Source of the DNA: an uncultured Pseudomonadota bacterium
GTDB lineage: Bacteria; Pseudomonadota; Alphaproteobacteria; Rs-D84
Reading direction: 5' to 3'
NCBI GenBank assembly: GCA_937885575.1
Contig: CALABO010000014.1
Span: 120,520 to 184,519 of the forward strand
Length of the DNA stretch: 64,000 bases
The position numbers and the translations under genes are program-made. Position 1 is the first letter of the stretch. Every line of letters starts with the position of its first letter. The notes beneath the pieces are model-generated. The model was not told where the DNA came from. It made no database searches and saw only the letters and a list, made by a program, of their open reading frames with translations. Of the stretch, positions 43,089 to 51,215 are shown in pieces.

Positions 43089-43343
43089 TTATTTGGATTG
43101 TTGTTTTTTTGCCAAGGCCATCAAACCTGCGCCGGCCGCTATGCTGAGTGCACCTTTCCACGATAAATTGTTGGTGGATTTGATATCTTCTTGGAACGTT
43201 GCGTTTTCTGTGGGATTTATGACGCTGTTTCGTGAAGGTGCGTTTACATAATCTTGGTCAGTGCTTGCAACGATATATTCCATACCAAGACCAAGGACAA
43301 TAAGTGTTCCGCCCATGAAACGTAAAGCTTTATCTTTTTTCAT
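43089..43343 (-). CDS. Small two-helix membrane protein, second of pair
   Basis: An 84-residue product with an N-terminal helix (about 8-25), a polar middle and a C-terminal helix (about 62-78) before a Lys/Gln tail. It begins MKKDKALRFMGGTLIVLG, close to the start of the upstream gene (MKKDNRTKLCGALLITCG), so the two look like diverged tandem copies. AAAGGAG lies before the ATG. Function unknown. Confidence 0.55.
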   Translation of the reverse strand: MKKDKALRFMGGTLIVLGLGMEYIVASTDQDYVNAPSRNSVINPTENATFQEDIKSTNNLSWKGALSIAAGAGLMALAKKQQSK

Positions 43344-43359
43344 TTTCTACTCCTTTTGT

Positions 43360-43611
43360 TTATTTTTCTTTTTTATTTATAAGCCCAATGCCGACAAGTG
43401 TGGTAATTGCCCCCAAAAATCCTAGGGCAACATGTTTTGGGTTGGTTGGGAAAAATTCTTTGAACACCGCTTGTTTTTCTGAAACGGGGGCTTTGGTATC
43501 GGACCTTGCCAAATTATCCCCACCGATTCTGAGTGCGGTCCAAAGCATGGTGACGGCACCACATGTAATAAGCAGTGCACCACATAATTTTGTTCTGTTA
43601 TCCTTTTTCAT
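43360..43611 (-). CDS. Small two-helix membrane protein, first of pair
   Basis: From the ATG at 43611 the 83-residue product has two membrane helices (about 9-27 and 59-77), a polar middle and a Lys/Glu tail (NKKEK). It shares its layout and length with the next gene. A TTGACA promoter precedes it. The frame extends to 43650, but that extension lies over the promoter region and has no ribosome site. Function unknown. Confidence 0.55.
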   Translation of the reverse strand: MKKDNRTKLCGALLITCGAVTMLWTALRIGGDNLARSDTKAPVSEKQAVFKEFFPTNPKHVALGFLGAITTLVGIGLINKKEK

Positions 43612-43638
43612 TTTTTCCCTTTTTATGAAGTTGTTTTT

Positions 43639-43667
43639 AATGTAATACAAAACAAATAAATTGTCAA
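43639..43667 (-). promoter_or_regulatory. Promoter of the two small membrane genes
   Basis: On the minus strand TTGACA (43662-43667), 17 bases, TACATT (43639-43644). Confidence 0.6.
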
Positions 43668-43704
43668 GTGGTTATTAAAAAAATTTTAAATCTTCATAAA
43701 AATA

Positions 43705-43733
43705 ATGATTTTTAGGATTTTTTTCGGTATAAT
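43705..43733 (+). promoter_or_regulatory. Promoter of the tolC-macAB operon
   Basis: TATAAT (43728-43733) with an AGGAGA ribosome site 8 bases after; the -35 region (ATGATT, 43705-43710) is weak, suggesting an activator or low activity. Confidence 0.5.
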
Positions 43734-43754
43734 GTATCGTCAGGAGAGATTTGA

Positions 43755-45083
43755 ATGAAGGGGATTTTTTTCGCAATTATGCTGATTTTGCCGGTGTTGG
43801 CGATGGCGGATGATGATTGTGCCACGCGGCGGACGGTGCCGGATGGTGTTCAATCACTGCAAGATGTTATAAAACTTGGGCTTTGTCGGAATCCGCAAAC
43901 GGCGGCGGCGTATGCGTCACTGCGGTCGAGTCATTTTAGCAAAAACGCCGGATACGCAAATTATTTGCCGTCTGTAAATGCCGGTGTCAGTGCAAGCAAG
44001 GGTTACCGCGACCATGAATGGGAAGATTGGGGGTATGGCGCATCGATTTCCGCGTCTTATTTGATATTTGACTTTGGAAAAAGGACGGCCGATATGAATC
44101 AAATGATTGCCGCGTATCGTGCCGCCGGTTTTGATTTTAGTTCGACCGTGCAAAATTTTGTTTATGGTTTGGTTGGTTCTTATTATGAATTATTAAATGC
44201 GGATGCGGATGTTGCGGCATCAAAATCCGCGCTGACCGTGGCCCAGACCGCGTATGACACGGCGAATAAAAAGTTCAAGGCGGGCGCGGTTGCGCGTGCC
44301 GATGTGCTAAAGGCGGAAACCACACTGGCGGGCGCGAAATTGTCGTTGGAACGGTCAAAAAATAATCGGGAAATTACTAAGGGAACACTTCTTACCAAAC
44401 TTTCGTTTCCGGCGGACGGCGATATAACAATTGCAGATATGTCGTCAAGTTTTGGGACAGAGGCGGAAAATGAAAATATTGATGAACTGTTAAAGGTTGC
44501 GCGTGAAAAACGGCCGGATTTATTAAAGGCATCGGCGAATAAAGATGCCGCGTGGCACAAGCGGAATTCGGCATTTCTGCGGAATTTGCCGTCGATTTCT
44601 GCATCGGGGTCAATATCTTGGAACGATGATACTTTGTCGGGGACATTTAGTCCGAATTCAAACAAAATAAATGGTTCGATTGGTATTCGCGCATCAATGC
44701 CGATTTTCGCGGGATTTGCGAATATGTATGGCCTGCGTGCGGCCGAAGCGGACTATGACCGCGCAAAATATAATGAACAGCAAACGGCGAATGCCGCGGA
44801 ATTGGATGTCTTTACCGCGTATAACAACTATAAAACCGCGCAAACGGTTTTGGAACAAACTAACGCGTTGTTAAAGTCCGCAACTGAATCTGAAAAGGTG
44901 ACAAGTGGTATGTACAAGGTTGGACGTGCAACGATGCTTGATTGGCAAACGGCACAATCAGAACTGGTGTCGGCGCAAAGGCAAAACAACGCGGCAAAGT
45001 ATGATTTGTTTATTAAACGGGCGGCGGTGGCGTTGGCCATTGGCGATTTGAAATCTGAACTAGAAGGAAACAAAGATGAATAA
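43755..45083 (+). CDS. tolC: TolC-family outer-membrane efflux protein
   Basis: The 442-residue protein has a signal peptide (MKGIFFAIMLILPVLAMA) and two repeats of the outer-membrane efflux domain (about 28-215 and 240-435), made of long helices with a barrel-forming segment each; the first contains RNPQTAAAYASLRSS and the second the matching REKRPDLLKASANKDA. It would form the trimeric exit duct of the tripartite pump with the MacA and MacB homologues downstream. Its stop overlaps the macA start by eight bases. TolC proteins are 430-490 residues, so it is complete. Confidence 0.9.
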   Translation: MKGIFFAIMLILPVLAMADDDCATRRTVPDGVQSLQDVIKLGLCRNPQTAAAYASLRSSHFSKNAGYANYLPSVNAGVSASKGYRDHEWEDWGYGASISASYLIFDFGKRTADMNQMIAAYRAAGFDFSSTVQNFVYGLVGSYYELLNADADVAASKSALTVAQTAYDTANKKFKAGAVARADVLKAETTLAGAKLSLERSKNNREITKGTLLTKLSFPADGDITIADMSSSFGTEAENENIDELLKVAREKRPDLLKASANKDAAWHKRNSAFLRNLPSISASGSISWNDDTLSGTFSPNSNKINGSIGIRASMPIFAGFANMYGLRAAEADYDRAKYNEQQTANAAELDVFTAYNNYKTAQTVLEQTNALLKSATESEKVTSGMYKVGRATMLDWQTAQSELVSAQRQNNAAKYDLFIKRAAVALAIGDLKSELEGNKDE

Positions 45084-46284
45084 AAATAGAAGAAATTGGG
45101 TGCGGCGGCACAAATGGTGGTGTATTGCGGGCGCGGTGGCGATTGTTATGGTTTATGCGTTTTTTGGAACAGCGGCCAAGGTTGCAAAAAAAGATTTTGT
45201 GACAATGGATATTATGCGTGGTAATTTGTCGCAAACCGTGACGGCAACTGGCGAAATTCAACCGGTAAATACGGTCAATGTTGGGTCGCAAGTTTCGGGA
45301 ACAATTTCGGAAATTTTTGTTGACTATAATTCCACTGTTAAAAAAGGCGACCGGTTGTTGGAAATTGAACCGTCGGTGTTAAAGGCATCGGTGGACGAAG
45401 CCGAAGCATCACTGGAATCCGCAAAATCGCAATTAAATTTGGCGGAAAGCAATTATAATCGCAATAAATCACTTTATGATTCAGGCTATATTGCGCGTGC
45501 GGAAATGGAACAATCGCAATCCACATATGAACAGGCATTGCAATCGGTCAAGCGTATGCAATCCCAATATGATAGGGCGGTAACGAACCTTTCGTATGCA
45601 ACGATTGTGTCGCCGGTTGACGGCACGGTTATTTCGCGCAAGGTGGATAAAGGGCAAACGGTTGCGGCATCTTTCCAAACGCCAGATTTATTCGAAATCG
45701 CCGAAGATTTAACAAAAATGCAAATTGAAACATCGGTATCCGAAGCCGACATTGGTGTTATCAAACAGGGACAAGATGTGAACTTTACGGTTGATGCGTA
45801 TCCGGGGCAAACATTTAACGGTTTCGTACGCCAGGTTCGACTTTCGCCGACAACGACATCAAATGTTGTGGTTTATACGGTTGTTATTGATGTTGATAAT
45901 TCAGATTTGCGCCTTATGCCCGGGATGACGGCGTTTGTGACGATTATTGTAAACGCGGCGCGTGATACGTGGAAAGTGCAAAATTCCGCACTTTTGTTGC
46001 GCAGTTTCGATGGTATTGTGGAAGTGGTGGATGAAAACATTACGCCGGCAAATCATTTGGCGGTTAAACGCGGGTCAAATGTTGTTTTGGTGCCGTATGC
46101 CAAGGGTTTGGTGACCGCAACCGAAACACAAATTATATCTGATGATTTGGAAGAGGGCGACAAAGTTATAATCGGATACATGGGACAGCAGAAAAAATCA
46201 AGCACCAGCCGGCCCGGTAATAATCGTGGTGGTATGATGGGTGGTGGCGCACCGGGCGGAATGCCGGGTGGCGGACGGCGATAA
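45076..46284 (+). CDS. macA: MacA-like periplasmic adaptor
   Basis: A 402-residue membrane fusion protein: cytoplasmic basic tip, one membrane helix (about 15-32), lipoyl halves (about 60-80 and 185-215), a helical hairpin (about 100-180) and beta-barrel domains. It ends in a Gly/Met/Arg tail. The sequence TATGEIQPVNTVNVGSQVSG is typical of MacA. It connects the MacB-type permease to TolC for export of drugs or peptides. Overlap with tolC shows operon coupling. Confidence 0.9.
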   Translation: MNKNRRNWVRRHKWWCIAGAVAIVMVYAFFGTAAKVAKKDFVTMDIMRGNLSQTVTATGEIQPVNTVNVGSQVSGTISEIFVDYNSTVKKGDRLLEIEPSVLKASVDEAEASLESAKSQLNLAESNYNRNKSLYDSGYIARAEMEQSQSTYEQALQSVKRMQSQYDRAVTNLSYATIVSPVDGTVISRKVDKGQTVAASFQTPDLFEIAEDLTKMQIETSVSEADIGVIKQGQDVNFTVDAYPGQTFNGFVRQVRLSPTTTSNVVVYTVVIDVDNSDLRLMPGMTAFVTIIVNAARDTWKVQNSALLLRSFDGIVEVVDENITPANHLAVKRGSNVVLVPYAKGLVTATETQIISDDLEEGDKVIIGYMGQQKKSSTSRPGNNRGGMMGGGAPGGMPGGGRR

Positions 46285-46293
46285 GGGGCGCGT

Positions 46294-47040
46294 ATGAAAA
46301 AAACACCGGTTATTTCGCTAAAAAAAATCTGTAAAAGTTTCCCGCTTGAAATCGGGGGCGAACAACAGGTTTTGTTTGATAATACCTTTGACATTATGCC
46401 GGGTGAATTTGTTGCAATTATGGGACCGTCGGGCAGTGGCAAGTCAACATGCATGAATATAATTGGTGCATTGGACACGCCGTCTTCGGGTGTATACGAA
46501 CTTTATGGCAAAGATATAACGACACTTTATCCCGATGAATTGGCCAAGGTGCGTAATGAATATATTGGTTTTGTTTTTCAAAATTTTAACCTTTTGCCAA
46601 AGCGAAACATCTTGGACAATGTGATGTTGCCGCTGATGTATCGTGGATTGCCGATGCATGAAAGAATTAGTCGCGCGCGCGAAATGTTAAAACTTGTTGA
46701 TTTGGTAAATTTTGAAACATATTTGCCAACGCAACTTTCGGGCGGGATGAAACAACGCGTCGCGATTGCGCGTGCATTGGCGGGCGACCCAAAGATTATA
46801 CTCGCTGATGAACCGACGGGTGCACTCGATTCCAAAATGGGAAATGAAATTTTGCGGTTTTTTAAAAAATTAAATAATGATTTGGGAATAACGATTGTGA
46901 TGATTACGCACGAATTTGAAATTGCAAAGTATGCAAAGCGCGTAATTCATATCTATGATGGGCATATAACGTACGATGGGCCGATTCCGAAAAATGAATC
47001 GGTGTTGCTTAAATCCGAACAAAAGGCGCGCAAAAAATGA
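46294..47040 (+). CDS. macB: MacB-type ABC ATPase (separate subunit)
   Basis: The 248-residue ATPase carries Walker A GPSGSGKST (about 43-51), the Q-loop FVFQNFNLLP, signature LSGGMKQRVAIARAL, Walker B IILADEPTGALD and the switch His (MITHEFEI). It corresponds to the N-terminal half of E. coli MacB, which is fused to the membrane domain there. Here the two halves are distinct genes, as in LolCD or YknYZ. It overlaps the permease gene by four bases (ATGA). Confidence 0.9.
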   Translation: MKKTPVISLKKICKSFPLEIGGEQQVLFDNTFDIMPGEFVAIMGPSGSGKSTCMNIIGALDTPSSGVYELYGKDITTLYPDELAKVRNEYIGFVFQNFNLLPKRNILDNVMLPLMYRGLPMHERISRAREMLKLVDLVNFETYLPTQLSGGMKQRVAIARALAGDPKIILADEPTGALDSKMGNEILRFFKKLNNDLGITIVMITHEFEIAKYAKRVIHIYDGHITYDGPIPKNESVLLKSEQKARKK

Positions 47041-48254
47041 CATTCTATGATATTGCACACGAATCTTGGCTGTCGATTTCGGGGAACAAAATGCGGTCTT
47101 TTTTGACGGTGCTGGGGATTGTTATCGGAATTATGGCGGTGGTGGTTATGGTTGCGGTCGGCGAAACGGTTCAGCAATCAATTACCGATCAGTTTTCATC
47201 ACTGGGGACAAACACGATTATGATTCGTGCGGGTGCGGCGCAGAGCGCGGGTGTGCGCAGTGGTAATCGTATGACACTTACATTGGACGATGTTGATTTT
47301 ATTGCGCGCCTGCCCGATGTTGCGGCGGTGTCGCCGGTTGAAAACAGCAGTGCCCAGGTTGTATATGGAAACAAAAATTGGTCCACGTCAATGGTTGGTG
47401 TGTATCCGGGCTATGCCACCGTGCAGAATATAGAAATGGAATACGGTTCGTTCTTTGAAATGAACGCGGTTAAAACCGCGGCGACATACGCGGTTATTGG
47501 ACCGGAAACGGCCGAAGAATTGGGTATGCCAAAAAATCCGGTGGGTGAAATTATCCGTGTGCGTAATACCCCAATGACCGTGATTGGTGTCACCAAGGCC
47601 AAAGGTGCGGCGGGTATGGGGTCCCAAGATGATATGGTAATAATTCCGATAACCACGCTTAAAAAACGGCTTGCGGGGTCGCGGTTTCCGAACGCCGTCC
47701 AGATGATTTCGTTAAAACTTTACCAAGATTCTGATAATAATATCGCCACGGACCAAATAACGGCACTTTTGCGCGAACGGCATAAATTAAAGGATACCGC
47801 CCCGGATGACTTTCAAATAACCGACATGAAACAGGTTATGGAAACGATGAACACGGTCAGCAGTTATTTGACATTATTGCTGGTTGCGATTGCGGCGGTG
47901 TCGTTGTTGGTTGGGTCGATTGGAATTATGAACATGATGTTGGTGTCCGTTGCGGAACGCACCCGCGAAATCGGGATTCGCAAGGCGATTGGCGCGCAAG
48001 AGGGAACAATCGTTACGCAGTTTTTGTCTGAATCAATTATGATTTCGTTTATCGGTTCAATGTTTGGTTTGATACTTGGTGTTGGTTTGTCGCAGGGGGT
48101 TGGGCGGTTTGTGTTGGGCTATAATGTGCCGTTTAGCATTTGGCCGGTTATCGTTTCAATTTCGGTTGCGATTTTTGTCGGGCTGGTATCCGGTGTGATG
48201 CCCGCAATAAAGGCCGCAAAACTAAATCCGATTGATAGTTTAAGGTATGAGTAG
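47037..48254 (+). CDS. macB: MacB-type permease (FtsX-like)
   Basis: A 405-residue permease with four membrane helices: one near the N-terminus (about 20-42), then a periplasmic MacB core domain (about 50-270) and three C-terminal helices (about 285-395), ending in LNPIDSLRYE, a standard close of this family. It works with the preceding ATPase in mechanotransmission-type export through MacA and TolC. The stop TAG starts hexamer repeat copy G. Confidence 0.9.
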   Translation: MTFYDIAHESWLSISGNKMRSFLTVLGIVIGIMAVVVMVAVGETVQQSITDQFSSLGTNTIMIRAGAAQSAGVRSGNRMTLTLDDVDFIARLPDVAAVSPVENSSAQVVYGNKNWSTSMVGVYPGYATVQNIEMEYGSFFEMNAVKTAATYAVIGPETAEELGMPKNPVGEIIRVRNTPMTVIGVTKAKGAAGMGSQDDMVIIPITTLKKRLAGSRFPNAVQMISLKLYQDSDNNIATDQITALLRERHKLKDTAPDDFQITDMKQVMETMNTVSSYLTLLLVAIAAVSLLVGSIGIMNMMLVSVAERTREIGIRKAIGAQEGTIVTQFLSESIMISFIGSMFGLILGVGLSQGVGRFVLGYNVPFSIWPVIVSISVAIFVGLVSGVMPAIKAAKLNPIDSLRYE

Positions 48255-48294
48255 TGGTTAGTGTAAGTGTTAGTGGTTAGTGTTGGTGTTAGTG
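48253..48294 (+). repeat. Hexamer repeat, copy G (one-sided)
   Basis: Six TTAGTG-like units run from the TAG stop of the permease gene to the terminator. No reverse-complement arm follows; the next gene is convergent. Confidence 0.75.
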
Positions 48295-48312
48295 CGGGCG
48301 CAAATGCGCCCG
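48295..48312 (+). terminator. Terminator of the tolC-macAB operon
   Basis: CGGGCGC (48295-48301), loop AAAT, GCGCCCG (48306-48312); the following sequence is T-rich but without a clean T run. Confidence 0.65.
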
Positions 48313-48330
48313 TTGATTGATTATATTTTT

Positions 48331-48714
48331 TTATTTGCCTTTCGTATAGTATTTGGCTTTTTCGTGTTCAAATGTCAGATTCTTTATAACCCAATTACCA
48401 TCCATAACAAGTGTATCCCCAGGGGATATAAAGGAAAGAATATGGTCGCGGTTGTTACTCCTTATAGTCATAGCATTATTTAAATCAAAGCGCATATGAT
48501 AATCGTTAGCATTTTTATCTGTTGCCGCCACATATTTAGATGCACCATTGCCAGTCGCGTTGCCCTGATCCAGTGTTCGTATAACATAGACGGTGTCCAC
48601 ACCCTTTGGGTACGATAGTTCATAATCATAATCCGCTTGGGTTCCGTGTTTGTTTTTACATCCGGCGAGTAATAGCATCAATATCAGTGCATAAAGTTTA
48701 TTTTGATTTTTCAT
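48331..48714 (-). CDS. Small lipoprotein of unknown function
   Basis: From the ATG at 48714 the product has 127 residues and a lipoprotein signal ending MLLLAGC (Cys19). The mature part is polar, with no further Cys, and mostly beta by eye (TVYVIRTLDQ, TLVMDGNWVIKNLTF). It ends in a basic tail KAKYYTKGK. The frame continues to 48753 but there is no ribosome site there. It lies between the pump operon and the flavodoxin gene; no partner is obvious. Confidence 0.6.
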   Translation of the reverse strand: MKNQNKLYALILMLLLAGCKNKHGTQADYDYELSYPKGVDTVYVIRTLDQGNATGNGASKYVAATDKNANDYHMRFDLNNAMTIRSNNRDHILSFISPGDTLVMDGNWVIKNLTFEHEKAKYYTKGK

Positions 48715-48796
48715 TTTTTTTTTGCCTTTTTGTTTTTTTTCAAAATAACACAAAAAACAAAAATATCAAGCGTTTTTGCAAAAATATATTTATACA

Positions 48797-48857
48797 AAAC
48801 GGCGCAAATGCGCCGTTTCACTTGCACTAACCACTTACACTACCCACTCGCTTACAT
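48797..48857. repeat. Terminator hairpin followed by hexamer repeat, copy H (one-sided)
   Basis: AAACGGCGC (48797-48805), loop AAAT, GCGCCGTTT (48810-48818) ends the flavodoxin transcript on the minus strand. Next to it, five to six CACTAA/CACTTA-like units (48820-48857) run into the flavodoxin stop codon (48852-48854). Confidence 0.75.
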
Positions 48858-49328
48858 CCACTTTTTTGCCCATTCGCGCAGGGCATCCGGCGAAAGGCCG
48901 GTGTCCAGGCGGGTACCGCGTTCAACGCGTGCGTCGGGTGCGAGTTTTTGCATATTTTTGCCGGCATCACCAATTGGACTGCCCCCGGATGTGGCGAACG
49001 GAACAATTGTTTTGTTCACAAAATCATAAGATTCCATAAATGTGTCGATGATTGACGGTTCGCGATACCACCATATTGGAAACCCGACAAAAATCGTTTC
49101 ATATTTTGAAATGTCTGGGATTTTCTTTGCAATTTTGGGGCGACACGCGCGGTTGTTCATTTCCGTCGTTGTGCGGCTTAGTTTATTTGTCCAATCAAGG
49201 TCATCGGTTGTGTATTTTTCCCGTGGCACAATTTCAAACAAATCGGCACCAATCGCCGCCGCCAAATCTTCGGCCAGGCCACGCGTTGTTTCGGTTGCAC
49301 TAAAATACGCAACAAGTGTTTTTTTCAT
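48852..49328 (-). CDS. Flavodoxin-family protein
   Basis: The 158-residue product from the ATG at 49328 (AAAAGGAG upstream) starts MKKTLVAYFSATETTRGLAED; YFSATETT is the FMN phosphate loop of flavodoxin-like proteins, and FVGFPIWWYREP plus PFATSGGSPIGD are the two flavin-binding loops. This variant is close to the flavodoxin-like/NADPH-dependent FMN family rather than to long-chain electron-transfer flavodoxins. It could accept electrons from NifJ or act as a small FMN reductase; the sequence does not decide. Confidence 0.8.
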   Translation of the reverse strand: MKKTLVAYFSATETTRGLAEDLAAAIGADLFEIVPREKYTTDDLDWTNKLSRTTTEMNNRACRPKIAKKIPDISKYETIFVGFPIWWYREPSIIDTFMESYDFVNKTIVPFATSGGSPIGDAGKNMQKLAPDARVERGTRLDTGLSPDALREWAKKWM

Positions 49329-49391
49329 GTTTTCTCCTTTTCTTGTTTCCATGTGAATTATATAGTGCGCCACCACCGAAAATCAAAAGGA

Positions 49392-49802
49392 TTATATTCG
49401 GGGATGTGTTTTCAGTAAATTTTGTGCGGATAAAAACATCGGACCTGGCAAATTATCAAGTGAAAACCATTTCCATTCGGCACATTTTTCCGGTTCCATA
49501 AGTTTTGGTTCGCCCGTAATACCGTCCACGCGATAGTGCAGGGTGATATAGTGCGCGTCGGGGTAAATATCACTGGTGATGCCAACAAGGTGGAATTTTT
49601 TTTCGGGGATAATTATTCCGGTTTCTTCACGCAGTTCGCGCGCGGCGCAATGCGCGGGTTCTTCGTCCAGTTCAAGTTTGCCGCCCGGTGCCGCCCATGT
49701 GCCATACCCATGTGGGGCACGCCGTAGCCCGAGCAACACTTGCCCCGCCGGATTAAAAATCCAACAACCAATTCCAACACGTGGGGTTTTGTTTTTGGAC
49801 AT
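49392..49802 (-). CDS. Nudix hydrolase
   Basis: The 136-residue protein, read from the ATG at 49802 with AAAGGA six bases upstream, carries a full Nudix box: GGKLELDEEPAHCAARELRE followed by ETGI (about 37-60). The family cleaves nucleoside diphosphates linked to another group; the short form with FNPAGQVLLGLRRAPHGYG looks like a MutT-type or ADP-ribose-type enzyme. The frame continues to 49994 across the tRNA gene, which is clearly not coding. Confidence 0.85.
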   Translation of the reverse strand: MSKNKTPRVGIGCWIFNPAGQVLLGLRRAPHGYGTWAAPGGKLELDEEPAHCAARELREETGIIIPEKKFHLVGITSDIYPDAHYITLHYRVDGITGEPKLMEPEKCAEWKWFSLDNLPGPMFLSAQNLLKTHPRI

Positions 49803-49868
49803 ATGAATTCCTTTTTTTGTTATTATTGCAAAAAAGATTGATTTGTCAATGGTTGGTATAAATAACAC

Positions 49869-49896
49869 TTGCGTTAAGTAAAAAATAATATATAAT
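49869..49896 (+). promoter_or_regulatory. Promoter of tRNA-Pro
   Basis: TTGCGT (49869-49874), 16 bases, TATAAT (49891-49896); start expected a few bases before the mature tRNA. Confidence 0.65.
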
Positions 49897-49907
49897 TTGT
49901 GGCGCAT

Positions 49908-49984
49908 CGGGGCGTAGCTCAGTCTGGTAGAGTACTTGCTTTGGGAGCAAGGTGTCGAAGGTTCGAATCCTTTCGCCCCGACCA
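49908..49984 (+). tRNA. tRNA-Pro (anticodon TGG)
   Basis: A 77-base cloverleaf: acceptor CGGGGCG / CGCCCCG, D arm with GCTC...GAGT, anticodon stem CTTGC / GCAAG with loop TTTGGGA (anticodon TGG), GTTCGAATC T-loop and encoded ACCA end. UGG reads the Pro codons CCA and, by wobble, others. It is followed at once by a terminator. Confidence 0.97.
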
Positions 49985-50000
49985 TGTTTAACAAAAAAAT

Positions 50001-50024
50001 ACCACCGAAATGGTGGTGTTTTTT
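50001..50024 (+). terminator. Terminator of tRNA-Pro
   Basis: ACCACC (50001-50006), loop GAAAT, GGTGGT (50012-50017), then a G and six T; the outer A/T flanks extend the symmetry. Confidence 0.85.
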
Positions 50025-50082
50025 GTTAAATTATTGGTGGAACTGTGGATTCAAACGACAAAAAATTTGTCAATGTTCGAAT

Positions 50083-50245
50083 CTTTTCCTCGGCACGGGT
50101 GCCTGCGGGGCATTCGTGACGGTTCGCCGGCATCCATATTTGGATGCACGGCTTGCCTACTCATTGTCGCCTCCCGACCACACTTCGCGTCCATGACGCT
50201 TCGTGTGGCAAGGTTAAGTAACCGTTCGTCCGCGGGCGGTTTTTT
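50083..50245. repeat. Palindrome-rich noncoding stretch before the liv operon
   Basis: Three hairpins: GCATCCA...TGGATGC near 50131-50148; a perfect 31-base structure 50178-50208 with CCACAC, TTC, GCGTC, CAT, GACGC, TTC, GTGTGG; and AACCG...CGGTT with a T run ending at about 50246. No credible gene. The promoter for livH is probably TTGTTT (50244-50249), 17 bases, TATTAG (50267-50272). Confidence 0.55.
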
Positions 50246-50297
50246 GTTTACATTTTGGGAATTTTATATTAGAATTTTCGGGCAAGGAAGAAATGCA

Positions 50298-51215
50298 TTG
50301 TCTGATATTGGTGTGTTATCGTCTGTTTTATTGAATACCCTGATTATTGGGTCGGGGTATGCGATTGTTGCGATGGCCTTTCGGTTAATGTTTTCTGTGT
50401 CGCCGTTTTTTAACATGGCGCTGGGTGCGTCGGTGGCTTTGGGTGCATACCTTGGGTATTCGTTGTTGCCAATTTTTGGTATTTATGCATATCCATTGAT
50501 TTTGTTGGGTGTGATATTATTTACCTGGGCCCAGGAGGCATTTATATATCGTCCAATGCGTAATGCGGGGGCCAGCCCTATGGTTTTATTGGTTGTGTCG
50601 TTGGGTGTTTATACTATATTTGAATCTGTTATTCATTTGATATTTGGACCCCAGTATCAAACATTGGGTTCGGTTATGGATTTGGCACAGATAAACCTTG
50701 GGTTTGCGCATTTGCCGTTGGTACAGTTGATAATAATTGTACTGGGGTTGGTATCATTGATTGGAATATATGTTTTGTTGCAAAAAACTTTCCTTGGTAA
50801 AGAAATCCGCGCGATTGCACAAAGCCCCGATTTGGCATACACAACCGGGATAAACATAAATCGTGTAATTATAATTGTGTCCATTGTTGTTGGTGCAATT
50901 TTGGGTGCATATGGCGTGTGTGTTGGTTTTGATACGGGTATGGAACCAACAATGGGGTTCAATGTTTTGTTCAAGGGCATGATTGGTGCAATTATCGGCG
51001 GTCCAACGGTTTTGGCGGCGTACCTGGGGTCTATGGTTTTGGCATTGGCGGAAAATATCGGTGTTTGGTTTTTTGCAAGTCAATGGCGTGATTTGATTGC
51101 ATTTGTGATATTTATTTTGCTGTTGTGGTGGCAACCAAATGGGATATTTGTGCGCGCACCCAAAAAAGTATCTTGTGAATTTAAATCAACAAAACCAAAA
51201 GGAAGTAAAAAATGA
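50298..51215 (+). CDS. livH: LivH-type ABC permease
   Basis: A 305-residue permease with about eight membrane helices and the family segments FRLMFSVSPFFNMALGA and GKEIRAIAQSPDLAYTTGIN. I chose TTG at 50298, because AAGGAAG lies seven bases upstream; the frame runs on to 50010 through hairpin-rich DNA that is unlikely to code. It pairs with LivM to form the channel for branched-chain or other amino acids. The stop overlaps the first binding-protein gene by four bases (ATGA). First gene of the eight-gene operon. Confidence 0.88.
   Translation: MSDIGVLSSVLLNTLIIGSGYAIVAMAFRLMFSVSPFFNMALGASVALGAYLGYSLLPIFGIYAYPLILLGVILFTWAQEAFIYRPMRNAGASPMVLLVVSLGVYTIFESVIHLIFGPQYQTLGSVMDLAQINLGFAHLPLVQLIIIVLGLVSLIGIYVLLQKTFLGKEIRAIAQSPDLAYTTGININRVIIIVSIVVGAILGAYGVCVGFDTGMEPTMGFNVLFKGMIGAIIGGPTVLAAYLGSMVLALAENIGVWFFASQWRDLIAFVIFILLLWWQPNGIFVRAPKKVSCEFKSTKPKGSKK

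Noticed and set aside
50083..50106. attachment-site-like copy of the tRNA-Pro 3' end (GTTCGAATC plus TTTTC)
   Set aside because: The match to the tRNA is only about 14 imperfect bases, and no integrase or island lies beside it.
49936..50196. Open frame over tRNA-Pro and the hairpin region
   Set aside because: It crosses the tRNA and its terminator and has no ribosome site.
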